Source of the DNA: Dryomyza anilis
Lineage: Eukaryota > Arthropoda > Insecta > Diptera > Dryomyzidae
DNA: 64,000 nucleotides
NCBI GenBank assembly: GCA_951804985.1
Contig: OX638130.1
Location: 34,164,702 to 34,228,701 of the forward strand
Direction of reading: 5' to 3'
The notes beneath the pieces are model-generated. The model saw nothing but the letters and a program-made list of their open reading frames with translations, had not been told where the DNA came from and searched no databases. The position numbers and the translations under genes were made by a program. Positions 49,930 to 62,429 of the stretch are shown here, piece after piece (position 1 is the first letter of the stretch; each line of letters opens with the position of its first letter).

Positions 49930-51961
49930 AGGATAATATATTGGGCTATATCTTGCAAACTAAGAAAACGCCTTTTACGAAATTTATTACGTTTTAGAGT
50001 CGAGATATCGTACTCTCATTTGAGGCTAGTCACGATCAGAAATGTTCGACAGATTTTGAGAAAATCGATACAGTGCTGGCCGTATGTTACCACATATAGA
50101 AGATAATATATTGGGCTATACCTTGAAAACTGAGAAAACGCCTTTTACGAAATATAATACGTTTAAGATTCGAGATATCATACTCTCATTTGAGACTAGT
50201 CTCGATCAGAAATGTTTGACAGATTTTGAGAAAATCGATCCAGTGCTGGCCGTATGTTACCACATATAGAAAATAATATATTGGGCTATATCCTGAAAAC
50301 TAAGAGAACGCCTTTTACGAAATTTATTACATTTTAGAGTCGAGATATCGTACTCTGATTTGAGACTAGTCTTGATCAGAAATGTACGACAGATTTTGAG
50401 AAAATCGATACAGTGCTGGCCGTATGTTACCACATATAGAGGATAATATATTGGGCTATATCTTGCAAACTAAGAAAACGCCTTTTACGAAATTTATTAC
50501 GTTTTAGAGTCGAGATATCGTACTCTCATAAGAGTTCTCTCGATAAGAAATGTTCAACAGATTTTGAGAAAATCGATCCAGTGCTGGCCGTATGTTACCA
50601 CATAGAAGATAAAATATTGGGCTATATCTTGCAAATTAAGAAAACGCCTTTTACGAAATTTATTACGTTTAAGAGTCGAGATATCGTACTCTCATTTCAG
50701 ACTAGTCTCGATCAGAAATGTTCGACAGATTTTGAGAAAATCGATCAAGTGCTGGATGTTTGTTACCACATAGAAGATAAAATATTGGGCTATATCTTGC
50801 AAACTAAGAAAACGCCTTTTACGAAATTTATTACGTTTAAGATTCGAGATATCGTACTCTCATTTGAGACTAGTCTTGATCAGAAATGTTTGACAGATTT
50901 TGAGAAAATCGATCCAGTGCTGGCCGTATGTTACCACATATAGAGGATAATATATTGGGCTATATCTTGAAAACTAAGAAAACGCCTTTTACGAAATTTA
51001 TTACGTTTTAGAGTCGAGATGTCGTACTCTCATTTGAGACTAGTCTCGATCAGAAATGTTCGAAAGATTTTGAGAAAATCGATCCAGTGCTGGCCGTATG
51101 TTATCAGATATAGAGGATAATATATTGGGCTATATCTTGCAAACTAAGAAAACGCCTTTTACGAAATTTATTACGTTTAAGATTCGAGATATCGTACTCT
51201 CATTTGAGACTAGTCTCGATCAGAAATGTTCGAAAGATTTTGAGAAAATCGATCCAGTGCTGTCCGTATGTTACCACATATAGAGGATAATATATTGGGC
51301 TATATCTTGAAAACTAAGAAAACGCCTTTTACGAAATTTATTACGTTTTAGAGTTGAGATGTCGTACTCTCATTTAAGACTAGATCATTAAGATCAGAAA
51401 TGTTCGGAAGATTTTGAGAAAATCGATCCAGTGCTGGCCGTATGTTACCAGATATAGAGGATAATATATTGGGCTATATCTTGAAAACTAAGACAACGCC
51501 TTTTACGAAATTTATTACGTTTTAGAGTCGAGATATCGTACTCTCATTAGAGTTCTCTCGATAAGAAATGTTCGATAGATTTTGAGAAAATCGATCCAGT
51601 GCTGGCCGTATGTTACCACATAAAGGATAAAATATTGGGCTATATCTTGCAAACTAAGAAAACGCCTTTTACGAAATTTATTACGTTTAAGAGTCGAGAT
51701 ATCGTACTCTCATTTCAGACTAGTCTCGATCAGAAATGTTCGTCATATTTTGAGAAAATCGATCAAGTGCTGGCTGTTTGTTACCACATAGAAGATAAAA
51801 TATTGGGCTATATCTTGCAAACTAAGACAACGCCTTTTACGAAATTTATTACGTTTAAGAGTCGAGACATCGTACTCTCATTTGAGACTAGTCTTGATCA
51901 GAAATGTTTGACAGATTTTGAGAAAATCGATCCAGTGCTGGCCGTATGTTACCACATATAG
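49930..51961 (+). repeat. 2,032-bp higher-order repeat, copy 1
   Basis: Twelve unit equivalents, with GGCTATACCTTGAAAACTGAG, GTTTAAGATTCGAGATATCA, CTCTGATTTGAGACTAG, AATGTACGACAG and CATAAGAGTTCTC in order. The next copy starts 2,032 bp later. A 4-bp gain near 51,385 makes the later part of this copy run at offset 2,028. Confidence 0.88.
51380..51400 (+). repeat. 4-bp gain at the palindrome site
   Basis: GACTAGATCATTAAGATCAG stands where the partner at about 53,410 has GACTAGTCTCGATCAG. The TCTCG of the palindrome was replaced by ATCATTAAG, a change of nine bases for five. It is the only unit in the window where I see this sequence. Confidence 0.8.
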
Positions 51962-53990
51962 AGGATAATATATTGGGCTATATCTTGCAAACTAAGAAAA
52001 CGCCTTTTACGAAATTTATTACGTTTTAGAGTCGAGATATCGTACTCTCATTTGAGGCTAGTCACGATCAGAAATGTTCGACAGATTTTGAGAAAATCGA
52101 TACAGTGCTGGCCGTATGTTACCACATATAGAAGATAATATATTGGGCTATACCTTGAAAACTGAGAAAACGCCTTTTACGAAATATAATACGTTTAAGA
52201 TTCGAGATATCATACTCTCATTTGAGACTAGTCTCGATCAGAAATGTTTGACAGATTTTGAGAAAATCGATCCAGTGCTGGCCGTATGTTACCACATATA
52301 GAAAATAATATATTGGGCTATATCCTGAAAACTAAGAGAACGCCTTTTACGAAATTTATTACATTTTAGAGTCGAGATATCGTACTCTGATTTGAGACTA
52401 GTCTTGATCAGAAATGTACGACAGATTTTGAGAAAATCGATACAGTGCTGGCCGTATGTTACCACATATAGAGGATAATATATTGGGCTATATCTTGCAA
52501 ACTAAGAAAACGCCTTTTACGAAATTTATTACGTTTTAGAGTCGAGATATCGTACTCTCATAAGAGTTCTCTCGATAAGAAATGTTCAACAGATTTTGAG
52601 AAAATCGATCCAGTGCTGGCCGTATGTTACCACATAGATGATAAAATATTGGGCTATATCTTGCAAATTAAGAAAACGCCTTTTACGAAATTTATTACGT
52701 TTAAGAGTCGAGATATCGTACTCTCATTTCAGACTAGTCTCGATCAGAAATGTTCGACAGATTTTGAGAAAATCGATCAAGTGCTGGATGTTTGTTACCA
52801 CATAGAAGATAAAATATTGGGCTATATCTTGCAAACTAAGAAAACGCCTTTTACGAAATTTATTACGTTTAAGATTCGAGATATCGTACTCTCATTTGAG
52901 ACTAGTCTTGATCAGAAATGTTTGACAGATTTTGAGAAAATCGATCCAGTGCTGGCCGTATGTTACCACATATAGAGGATAATATATTGGGCTATATCTT
53001 GAAAACTAAGAAAACGCCTTTTACGAAATTTATTACGTTTTAGAGTTGAGATGTCGTACTCTCATTTGAGACTAGTCTCGATCAGAAATGTTCGAAAGAT
53101 TTTGAGAAAATCGATCCAGTGCTGGCCGTATGTTATCAGATATAGAGGATAATATATTGGGCTATATCTTGCAAACTAAGAAAACGCCTTTTACGAAATT
53201 TATTACGTTTAACATTCGAGATATCGTACTCTCATTTGAGACTAGTCTCGATCAGAAATGTTCGAAAGATTTTGAGAAAATCGATCCAGTGCTGTCCGTA
53301 TGTTACCACATATAGAGGATAATATATTGGGCTATATCTTGAAAACTAAGAAAACGCCTTTTACGAAATTTATTACGTTTTAGAGTTGAGATATCGTACT
53401 CTCATTTAAGACTAGTCTCGATCAGAAATGTTTGGAAGATTTTGAGAAAATCGATCCAGTGCTGGCCGTATGTTACCAGATATAGAGGATAATATATTGG
53501 GCTATATCTTGAAAACTAAGACAACGCCTTTTACGAAATTTATTACGTTTTAGAGTCGAGATATCGTACTCTCATTAGAGTTCTCTCGATAAGAAATGTT
53601 CGATAGATTTTGAGAAAATCGATCCAGTGCTGGCCGTATGTTACCACATAAAGGATAAAATATTGGGCTATATCTTGCAAACTAAGAAAACGCCTTTTAC
53701 GAAATTTATTACGTTTAAGAGTCGAGATATCGTACTCTCATTTCAGACTAGTCTCGATCAGAAATGTTCGTCATATTTTGAGAAAATCGATCAAGTGCTG
53801 GCTGTTTGTTACCACATAGAAGATAAAATATTGGGCTATATCTTGCAAACTAAGACAACGCCTTTTACGAAATTTATTACGTTTAAGAGTCGAGACAACG
53901 TACTCTCATTTGAGAATAGTCTTGATAAGAAATGTTTCACAGATTTTGAGAAAATCGATCGAGTGCTGGCCGTATGTTACCACATATAGA
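51962..53990 (+). repeat. 2,032-bp higher-order repeat, copy 2
   Basis: Follows copy 1 with a few single-base changes, for example CATAGATGAT for CATAGAAGAT and TTTAACATTCG for TTTAAGATTCG. Its last unit switches to GATAAGAAATGTTTCACAG and GATCGAGTGCTGG, the type ending the 3,850-bp repeat, so the right end was exchanged. The GGCTATACCTTGAAAACTGAG unit also appears at 55,994 and 59,757 (offset 3,878 from 52,116, then 3,763). Confidence 0.86.
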
Positions 53991-55474
53991 GGATAATATA
54001 TTGGGCTATATCTTGCAAACTAAGAAAACGCCTTTTACGAATTTTATTACGTTTTAGAGTCGAGATATCGTACTCTCATTTGAGGCTAGTCACGATCAGA
54101 AATGTTCGACAGATTTTGAGAAAATCGATACAGTGCTGGCCGTATGTTACCACATATAGAAGATAATATATTGGGCTATACCTTGATAACTAAGAAAACG
54201 CCTTTTACGAAATATAATACGATTTAGAGTCGAGATATCGTACTCTCATTTGAGACTAGTCTCGATCAGAAATGTTTGACAGATTTTGAGAAAATCGATC
54301 CAGTGCTGGCCGTATGTTACCACATATAGAGGATAATATATTGGGCTATATCTTGCAAACTAAGAAAACGTCTTTTACGAAATTTATTACGTTTTAGAGT
54401 TGAGATATCGTACTCTCATTTGAGACTAGTCTTGATCAGAAATGTTCGACAGATTTTGAGAAAATCGATACAGTGCTGGCCGTATGTTACCACATATAGA
54501 AGATAATATATTGGGCTATACCTTGAAAACTAAGAGAACGCCTTTTACGAAATTAATTACATTTTAGAGTCGAGATATCGTACTCTCATTTGAGACTAGT
54601 CTTGATCAGAAATGTTCGACAGATTTTGAGAAAATCGATCCAGTGCTGGCCGTATGTTACCACATATAGAGGATAATATATTGGGCTATATCTTGCAAAC
54701 TAAGAAAACGCCTTTTACGAAATTTATTACGTTTTAGAGTCGAGATATCGTACTCTCATTTGACACTAGTCTCGATCAGAAATGTTCGACAGATTTTGAG
54801 AAAATCCATCCAGTGGTGGATGTATGTTACCACATAGAGGATAATATATTGAGCTATATCTTTAAAACTAAGAAAACGCCTTTTACGAAATTTATTACGT
54901 TTTAGAGTCGAGATATCGTACTCTCATTTGAGACTAGTCTCGCTCTAAAATGTTCGACAAAATCGATCTAGTGCTTGCCATATGTTACCTCATATAGAAG
55001 ATAATATATTGGGCTATATCTTGAAAACTAAGAAAACGCCTTTTACGAAATTTATTACATTTTAGAGTCAAGATATCGTACTCTCATTTGAGACTAGTCT
55101 TGATCAGAAATGTTCGACAGATTTTGAGAAAATCGATCTAGTGCTTGCCGTATGTTACCACATATAGAAGATAATATATTGGGCTATATCTTGAAAACTA
55201 AGAAAACGCCTTTTACGAAATTTATTACATTTTAGAGTCAAGATATCGTACTCTCATTTGAGACTAGTCTCGATCAGAAATGTTTGACAGATTTTGAGAA
55301 AATCGATCAAGTGCTGGCTGTTTGTTACCACATAGAAGATAAAATATTGGGCTATATCTTGCAAACTAAGACAACGCCTTTTACAAAATTTATTACGTTT
55401 AAGAGTCGAGATATCGTACTCTCATTAGAGTTCTCTCGATAAGAAATGTTCGATAGATTTTGAGAAAATCGATC

Positions 55475-55642
55475 CAGTGCTGGCCGTATGTTACCACATA
55501 GAGGATAAAATATTGGGCTATATCTTGCAAACTAAGAAAACGCCTTTTACGAAATTTATTACGTTTAAGAGTCGAGATATCGTACTCTCATTTCAGACTA
55601 GTCTCGATCAGAAATGTTTGACAGATTTTGAGAAAATTGATC
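55475..55642 (+). repeat. Reference 168-bp monomer (frame-open class)
   Basis: This is the second main unit class. Compared with the 170-bp unit it lacks one TA step, reading CACATAGAGGATAAAATA instead of CACATATAGAGGATAATATA, and it has ACGTTTAAGAG instead of ACGTTTTAGAG. It usually carries TTGCAAACTAAG as well, and often GCTGGCTGTTTGTTACC at its start. At 168 bp it is exactly 56 codons, and both common stop triplets are gone in the forward frame. These units are dispersed singly or in pairs among 170-bp units from about 7.3 kb onward and are commonest after 36.5 kb. The linked differences show a distinct subfamily and not random point changes. Confidence 0.9.
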
Positions 55643-57223
55643 AAGTGCTGGCTGTTTGTTACCACATAGAAGATAAAATATTGGGCTATATCTTGCAAAC
55701 TAAGACAACGCCTTTTACGAAATTTATTACGTTTAAGAGTCGAGACATCGTACTCTCATTTGAGACTAGTCTTGATCAGAAATGTTTGACAGATTTTGAG
55801 AAAATCGATCCAGTGCTGGCCGTATGTTACCACATATAGAGGATAATATATTGGGCTATATCTTGCAAACTAAGAAAACGCCTTTTACGAAATTTATTAC
55901 GTTTTAGAGTCGAGATATCGTACTCTCATTTGAGGCTAGTCACGATCAGAAATGTTCGACAGATTTTGAGAAAATCGATACAGTGCTGGCCGTATGTTAC
56001 CACATATAGAAGATAATATATTGGGCTATACCTTGAAAACTGAGAAAACGCCTTTTACGAAATATAATACGTTTAAGATTCGAGATATCATACTCTCATT
56101 TGAGACTAGTCTCGATCAGAAATGTTTGACAGATTTTGAGAAAATCGATCCAGTGCTGGCCGTATGTTACCACATATAGAAAATAATATATTGGGCTATA
56201 TCCTGAAAACTAAGAGAACGCCTTTTACGAAATTTATTACATTTTAGAGTCGAGATATCGTACTCTGATTTGAGACTAGTCTTGATCAGAAATGTACGAC
56301 AGATTTTGAGAAAATCGATACAGTGCTGGCCGTATGTTACCACATATAGAGGATAATATATTGGGCTATATCTTGCAAACTAAGAAAACGCCTTTTACGA
56401 AATTTATTACGTTTTAGAGTCGAGATATCGTTCTCTCATTTGACACTAGTCTCGATCAGAAATGTTCAACAGATTTTGAGAAAATCCATCCAGTGTTGGA
56501 TGTATGTTACCACATAGAGGATAATATATTGAGCTATATCTTGAAAACTAAGAAAACGTCTTTTAAGAAATTTATTACGTTTTAGAGTCGAGATATCGTA
56601 CTCTCATTTGAAACTAGTCTCGATCAGAAATGTTCGACAAATTATGAGAAAATCGATCCAGTGTTGCCTGTATGTTACCACATATAGAGGATAATATATT
56701 GGGCTATATCTTGCAAACTAAGAAAACGCCTTATACGAAATTTATTACGTTTTAGAGTCGAGATATCGTACTCTCCTTTGAGACTAGTCTCGATCAGTAA
56801 TGTTCGACAGATTATGAGAAAATCGATCCAGTGCTGGCAGTATTTCACCACATATAGAGAATAATATATTGGGATATATCTTGCAAACTAATAAAACGCC
56901 TTTTACGAAATTTATTACGTTTTAGAGTCGATATATCGTACCCTCATTTATGATTAGTCTCGATCAGAAATGTTCGACAGATTTTGAGAAAATCGATTCA
57001 GTGCTGTCCTTATTTCACCACATATAGAGAATAATATTTTGGGCTATATCTTGAAAACTAAGAAAACGCCTTTTACGAAATTTATTACATTTTAGAGTCA
57101 AGATATCGTACTCTCATTTGAGACTAGTCTCGATCAGAAATGTTCGACAGATTTTGAGAAAATCGATACACTGCTGGCCGTATGTTACCACATATAGAAG
57201 ATAATATATTGGGCTATATCCTG

Positions 57224-57325
57224 AAAACTAAGAAAACGCCTTTTACGAAATTTATTACGATTTAGAGTCGAAAGAAAACTAAGAAAACGCCTTTTACGAA
57301 ATTTATTACGTTTTAGAGTCGAGAT
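57224..57325 (+). repeat. 51-bp internal duplication unit, copy 1
   Basis: GAGTCGA joins AAGAAAACTAAGAAAACGCC, so the A/T-tract box (AAAACTAAG to GTTTTAGAGTCG) occurs twice within one unit, 51 bp apart (57224 and 57275). The first box reads ACGATTTAGAG, the second ACGTTTTAGAG. Confidence 0.87.
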
Positions 57326-58383
57326 ATCGTACTCTCATATGAGACTAGTCTCGATCAGAAATGTTTGACAGATTTTGAGAAAATCGATCCAGTGCTGGCC
57401 GTATGTTACCACATATAGAAGATAATATATTGGGCTATATCTAGAAAACTAAGAAAACGCCTTTTACGAAATTTATTTAGTTTTAGAGCCGAGATATCGT
57501 ACTCTCATTTGAGACTAGTCTCGATCAGAAATGTTCAAAAGATTTTGAGAAAATCGATCCAGTGCTGGCCGTATGTTACTAGATATATAGGCTAATATAT
57601 TGGGCTATATCTTGTTAACTAAGAAAACGCCTTTTACGAAATTTTTTACGTTTAAGAGTTGAGATATCGTACTCTCATTTCAGACTAGTCTTGATCAGAA
57701 ATGTTCGACAGATTTTGAGAAAATCGATCAAGTGCTGGCTGTTTGTTACCACATAGAAGATAAAATATTGGGCTATATCTTGCAAACTAAGACAACGCCT
57801 TTTACGAAATTTATTACATTTAAGAGTCGAGACATCGTACTCTCATTTGAGACTAGTCTTGATCAGAAATGTTTGACAGATTTTGAGAAAATCGATCCAG
57901 TGCTGGCCGTATGTTACCACATATAGAGGATAATATATTGGGCTATATCTTGCAAACTAAGAAAACGCCTTTTACGAATTTTATTACGTTTTAGAGTCGA
58001 GATATCGTACTCTCATTTGAGGCTAGTCTTGATCAGAAATGTTCGACAGATTTTGAGAAAATCGATCAAGTGCTGGCTGTTTGTTACCACATAGAAGATA
58101 AAATATTGGGCTATATCTTGCAAACTAAGACAACGCCTTTTACGAAATTTATTACGTTTAAGAGTCGAGACATCGTACTCTCATTTAAGACTAGTCTTGA
58201 GCAGAAATGTTTGACAGATTTTGAGAAAATCGATCAAGTGCTGGCTGTTTGTTACCACATAGAAGATAAAATATTGGGCTATATGTTGCAAACTAAGACA
58301 ACGCCTTTTACGAAATTTATTACGTTTAAGAGTCGAGACATCGTACTCTCATTTGAGACTAGTCTCGATCAGAAATGTTCGAT

Positions 58384-61300
58384 AGATTTTGAGAAAATCG
58401 ATCCAGTGCTGGCCGTATGTTACCACATATAGAGGATAATATATTGGGCTATATCTTGCAAACTAAGAAAACGCCTTTTACGAAATTTATTACGTTTTAG
58501 AGTCGAGATATCGTACTCTCATTTGACACTAGTCTCGATCAGAAATGTTCGACAGATTTTGAGAAAATCCATCCAGTGGTGGATGTATGTTACCACATAG
58601 AGGATAATATATTGAGCTATATCTTTAAAACTAAGAAAACGCCTTTTACGAAATTTATTACGTTTTAGAGTCGAGATATCGTACTCTCATTTGAGACTAG
58701 TCTCGCTCTAAAATGTTCGACAAAATCGATCTAGTGCTTGCCATATGTTACCTCATATAGAAGATAATATATTGGGCTATATCTTGAAAACTAAGAAAAC
58801 GCCTTTTACGAAATTTATTACATTTTAGAGTCAAGATATCGTACTCTCATTTGAGACTAGTCTTGATCAGAAATGTTCGACAGATTTTGAGAAAATCGAT
58901 CTAGTGCTTGCCGTATGTTACCACATATAGAAGATAATATATTGGGCTATATCTTGAAAACTAAGAAAACGCCTTTTACGAAATTTATTACATTTTAGAG
59001 TCAAGATATCGTACTCTCATTTGAGACTAGTCTCGATCAGAAATGTTTGACAGATTTTGAGAAAATCGATCAAGTGCTGGCTGTTTGTTACCACATAGAA
59101 GATAAAATATTGGGCTATATCTTGCAAACTAAGACAACGCCTTTTACAAAATTTATTACGTTTAAGAGTCGAGATATCGTACTCTCATTAGAGTTCTCTC
59201 GATAAGAAATGTTCGATAGATTTTGAGAAAATCGATCCAGTGCTGGCCGTATGTTACCACATAGAGGATAAAATATTGGGCTATATCTTGCAAACTAAGA
59301 AAACGCCTTTTACGAAATTTATTACGTTTAAGAGTCGAGATATCGTACTCTCATTTCAGACTAGTCTCGATCAGAAATGTTTGACAGATTTTGAGAAAAT
59401 TGATCAAGTGCTGGCTGTTTGTTACCACATAGAAGATAAAATATTGGGCTATATCTTGCAAACTAAGACAACGCCTTTTACGAAATTTATTACGTTTAAG
59501 AGTCGAGACATCGTACTCTCATTTGAGACTAGTCTTGATCAGAAATGTTTGACAGATTTTGAGAAAATCGATCCAGTGCTGGCCGTATGTTACCACATAT
59601 AGAGGATAATATATTGGGCTATATCTTGCAAACTAAGAAAACGCCTTTTACGAAATTTATTACGTTTTAGAGTCGAGATATCGTACTCTCATTTGAGGCT
59701 AGTCACGATCAGAAATGTTCGACAGATTTTGAGAAAATCGATACAGTGCTGGCCGTATGTTACCACATATAGAAGATAATATATTGGGCTATACCTTGAA
59801 AACTGAGAAAACGCCTTTTACGAAATATAATACGTTTAAGATTCGAGATATCATACTCTCATTTGAGACTAGTCTCGATCAGAAATGTTTGACAGATTTT
59901 GAGAAAATCGATCCAGTGCTGGCCGTATGTTACCACATATAGAAAATAATATATTGGGCTATATCCTGAAAACTAAGAGAACGCCTTTTACGAAATTTAT
60001 TACATTTTAGAGTCGAGATATCGTACTCTGATTTGAGACTAGTCTTGATCAGAAATGTACGACAGATTTTGAGAAAATCGATACAGTGCTGGCCGTATGT
60101 TACCACATATAGAGGATAATATATTGGGCTATATCTTGCAAACTAAGAAAACGCCTTTTACGAAATTTATTACGTTTTAGAGTCGAGATATCGTTCTCTC
60201 ATTTGACACTAGTCTCGATCAGAAATGTTCAACAGATTTTGAGAAAATCCATCCAGTGTTGGATGTATGTTACCACATAGAGGATAATATATTGAGCTAT
60301 ATCTTGAAAACTAAGAAAACGTCTTTTAAGAAATTTATTACGTTTTAGAGTCGAGATATCGTACTCTCATTTGAAACTAGTCTCGATCAGAAATGTTCGA
60401 CAAATTATGAGAAAATCGATCCAGTGTTGCCTGTATGTTACCACATATAGAGGATAATATATTGGGCTATATCTTGCAAACTAAGAAAACGCCTTATACG
60501 AAATTTATTACGTTTTAGAGTCGAGATATCGTACTCTCCTTTGAGACTAGTCTCGATCAGTAATGTTCGACAGATTATGAGAAAATCGATCCAGTGCTGG
60601 CAGTATTTCACCACATATAGAGAATAATATATTGGGATATATCTTGCAAACTAATAAAACGCCTTTTACGAAATTTATTACGTTTTAGAGTCGATATATC
60701 GTACCCTCATTTATGATTAGTCTCGATCAGAAATGTTCGACAGATTTTGAGAAAATCGATTCAGTGCTGTCCTTATTTCACCACATATAGAGAATAATAT
60801 TTTGGGCTATATCTTGAAAACTAAGAAAACGCCTTTTACGAAATTTATTACATTTTAGAGTCAAGATATCGTACTCTCATTTGAGACTAGTCTCGATCAG
60901 AAATGTTCGACAGATTTTGAGAAAATCGATACACTGCTGGCCGTATGTTACCACATATAGAAGATAATATATTGGGCTATATCCTGAAAACTAAGAAAAC
61001 GCCTTTTACGAAATTTATTACGATTTAGAGTCGAAAGAAAACTAAGAAAACGCCTTTTACGAAATTTATTACGTTTTAGAGTCGAGATATCGTACTCTCA
61101 TATGAGACTAGTCTCGATCAGAAATGTTTGACAGATTTTGAGAAAATCGATCCAGTGCTGGCCGTATGTTACCACATATAGAAGATAATATATTGGGCTA
61201 TATCTAGAAAACTAAGAAAACGCCTTTTACGAAATTTATTTAGTTTTAGAGCCGAGATATCGTACTCTCATTTGAGACTAGTCTCGATCAGAAATGTTCA

Positions 61301-62146
61301 AAAGATTTTGAGAAAATCGATCCAGTGCTGGCCGTATGTTACTAGATATAGAGGCTAATATATTGGGCTATATCTTGTTAACTAAGAAAACGCCTTTTAC
61401 GAAATTTTTTACGTTTAAGAGTTGAGATATCGTACTCTCATTTCAGACTAGTCTTGATCAGAAATGTTCGACAGATTTTGAGAAAATCGATCAAGTGCTG
61501 GCTGTTTGTTACCACATAGAAGATAAAATATTGGGCTATATCTTGCAAACTAAGACAACGCCTTTTACGAAATTTATTACATTTAAGAGTCGAGACATCG
61601 TACTCTCATTTGAGACTAGTCTTGATCAGAAATGTTTGACAGATTTTGAGAAAATCGATCCAGTGCTGGCCGTATGTTACCACATATAGAGGATAATATA
61701 TTGGGCTATATCTTGCAAACTAAGAAAACGCCTTTTACGAATTTTATTACGTTTTAGAGTCGAGATATCGTACTCTCATTTGAGGCTAGTCTTGATCAGA
61801 AATGTTCGACAGATTTTGAGAAAATCGATCAAGTGCTGGCTGTTTGTTACCACATAGAAGATAAAATATTGGGCTATATCTTGCAAACTAAGACAACGCC
61901 TTTTACGAAATTTATTACGTTTAAGAGTCGAGACATCGTACTCTCATTTAAGACTAGTCTTGAGCAGAAATGTTTGACAGATTTTGAGAAAATCGATCAA
62001 GTGCTGGCTGTTTGTTACCACATAGAAGATAAAATATTGGGCTATATGTTGCAAACTAAGACAACGCCTTTTACGAAATTTATTACGTTTAAGAGTCGAG
62101 ACATCGTACTCTCATTTGAGACTAGTCTCGATCAGAAATGTTCGAT
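58384..62146 (+). repeat. 3,763-bp repeat, copy 2
   Basis: Same order and same rare variants as copy 1. At its end the next copy appears to begin (46 bp match), then a 168-bp class unit (CACATAGAGGATAAAATA) takes over from the 170-bp unit expected from copy 1, so the period breaks there. Confidence 0.93.
60987..61088 (+). repeat. 51-bp internal duplication unit, copy 2
   Basis: Exact partner of the unit at 57224, offset 3,763. The structure predates the 3,763-bp duplication. Confidence 0.87.
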
Positions 62147-62429
62147 AGATTTTGAGAAAATCGATCCAGTGCTGGCCGTATGTTACCACATAGAGGATAA
62201 AATATTGGGCTATATCTTGCAAACTAAAAAAATGCCTTTTACGAAATTTATTACGTTTAAGAGTCGAGATATCGTACTCTCATTTCAGACTAGTCTTGAT
62301 CAGAAATGTTCGACAGATTTTGAGAAAATCGATCAAGTGCTGGCTGTTTGTTACCACATAGAAGATAAAATATTGGGCTATATCTTGCAAACTAAAAAAA
62401 CGCCTTTTACGAAATTTATTACGTTTTAG
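61833..62429 (+). other. Longest read-through frame (198 codons); not called as a gene
   Basis: A GTG-initiated frame crosses more than three consecutive 168-bp class units and ends at the TAG of ACGTTTTAG. It is open upstream of the GTG to a TAG about 90 bp earlier, with no ATG start evident. The product would be 3.5 near-copies of the 56-residue unit with LAVCYHIEDKILGY at each start. The frame exists because each unit is a multiple of three and lacks both common stops. Its 3,763-bp partner at 58070 stops after 120 codons because the third unit there is of the 170-bp class. Composition and divergence are those of the satellite, so I treat it as chance. Confidence 0.8.

Larger units (their letters stand above)
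43117..54620 (+). repeat. Array segment 5: 3,850-, 1,016- and 2,032-bp higher-order repeats
   Basis: Diagnostic units return at fixed offsets over long stretches: 3,850 bp (43117 onward against 46967 onward), 1,016 bp nested inside that, and 2,032 bp (about 49930-51961 against 51962-53990). 1,016 bp fits six units and 2,032 bp fits twelve, each mixing 170- and 168-bp classes (4x170+2x168 and 8x170+4x168). Copies differ at few positions, so these blocks are much younger than the monomer divergence seen inside each block. Confidence 0.85.
54621..58383 (+). repeat. 3,763-bp repeat, copy 1
   Basis: Left end fixed by the first difference from its partner (AATGTTCGAC at 54620 against AATGTTCGAT at 58383). 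Contains the TTCGACAAAATCG short unit, a run of TTACATTTTAGAGTCAAG units, two-unit read-through frames, diverged units with TATTTCACCACATATAG and CTCATTTATGATTAG, and the 51-bp insertion unit. T at 57588 is the only base I saw that differs from copy 2. Confidence 0.93.
54621..62192 (+). repeat. Array segment 6: near-perfect 3,763-bp tandem duplication
   Basis: Copy 1 is 54621-58383 and copy 2 is 58384-62146; identity continues about 46 bp into a third start (to about 62192) before the next unit type replaces it. Every rare variant I checked in copy 1 returns 3,763 bp later: the AAAATTGATC variant, the ACGATTTAGAGTCGAAAG junction, TCATTTATGATTAG and GTGGTGGATGTATG. The only difference I noticed is T at 57588 against G at 61351. 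Left of 54621 and its partner the sequences diverge at once, which fixes the breakpoint close to that base. Each copy spans about 22 unit equivalents. Confidence 0.93.

Noticed and set aside
61833..62429. A tandem-repeat protein gene (198 codons) and the related 120-codon frames
   Set aside because: Starts are GTG inside the satellite, no ATG start or domain is evident, neighbouring copies of the same frame stop at different places, and variation follows the repeat units and not codons. Kept only as a testable idea.
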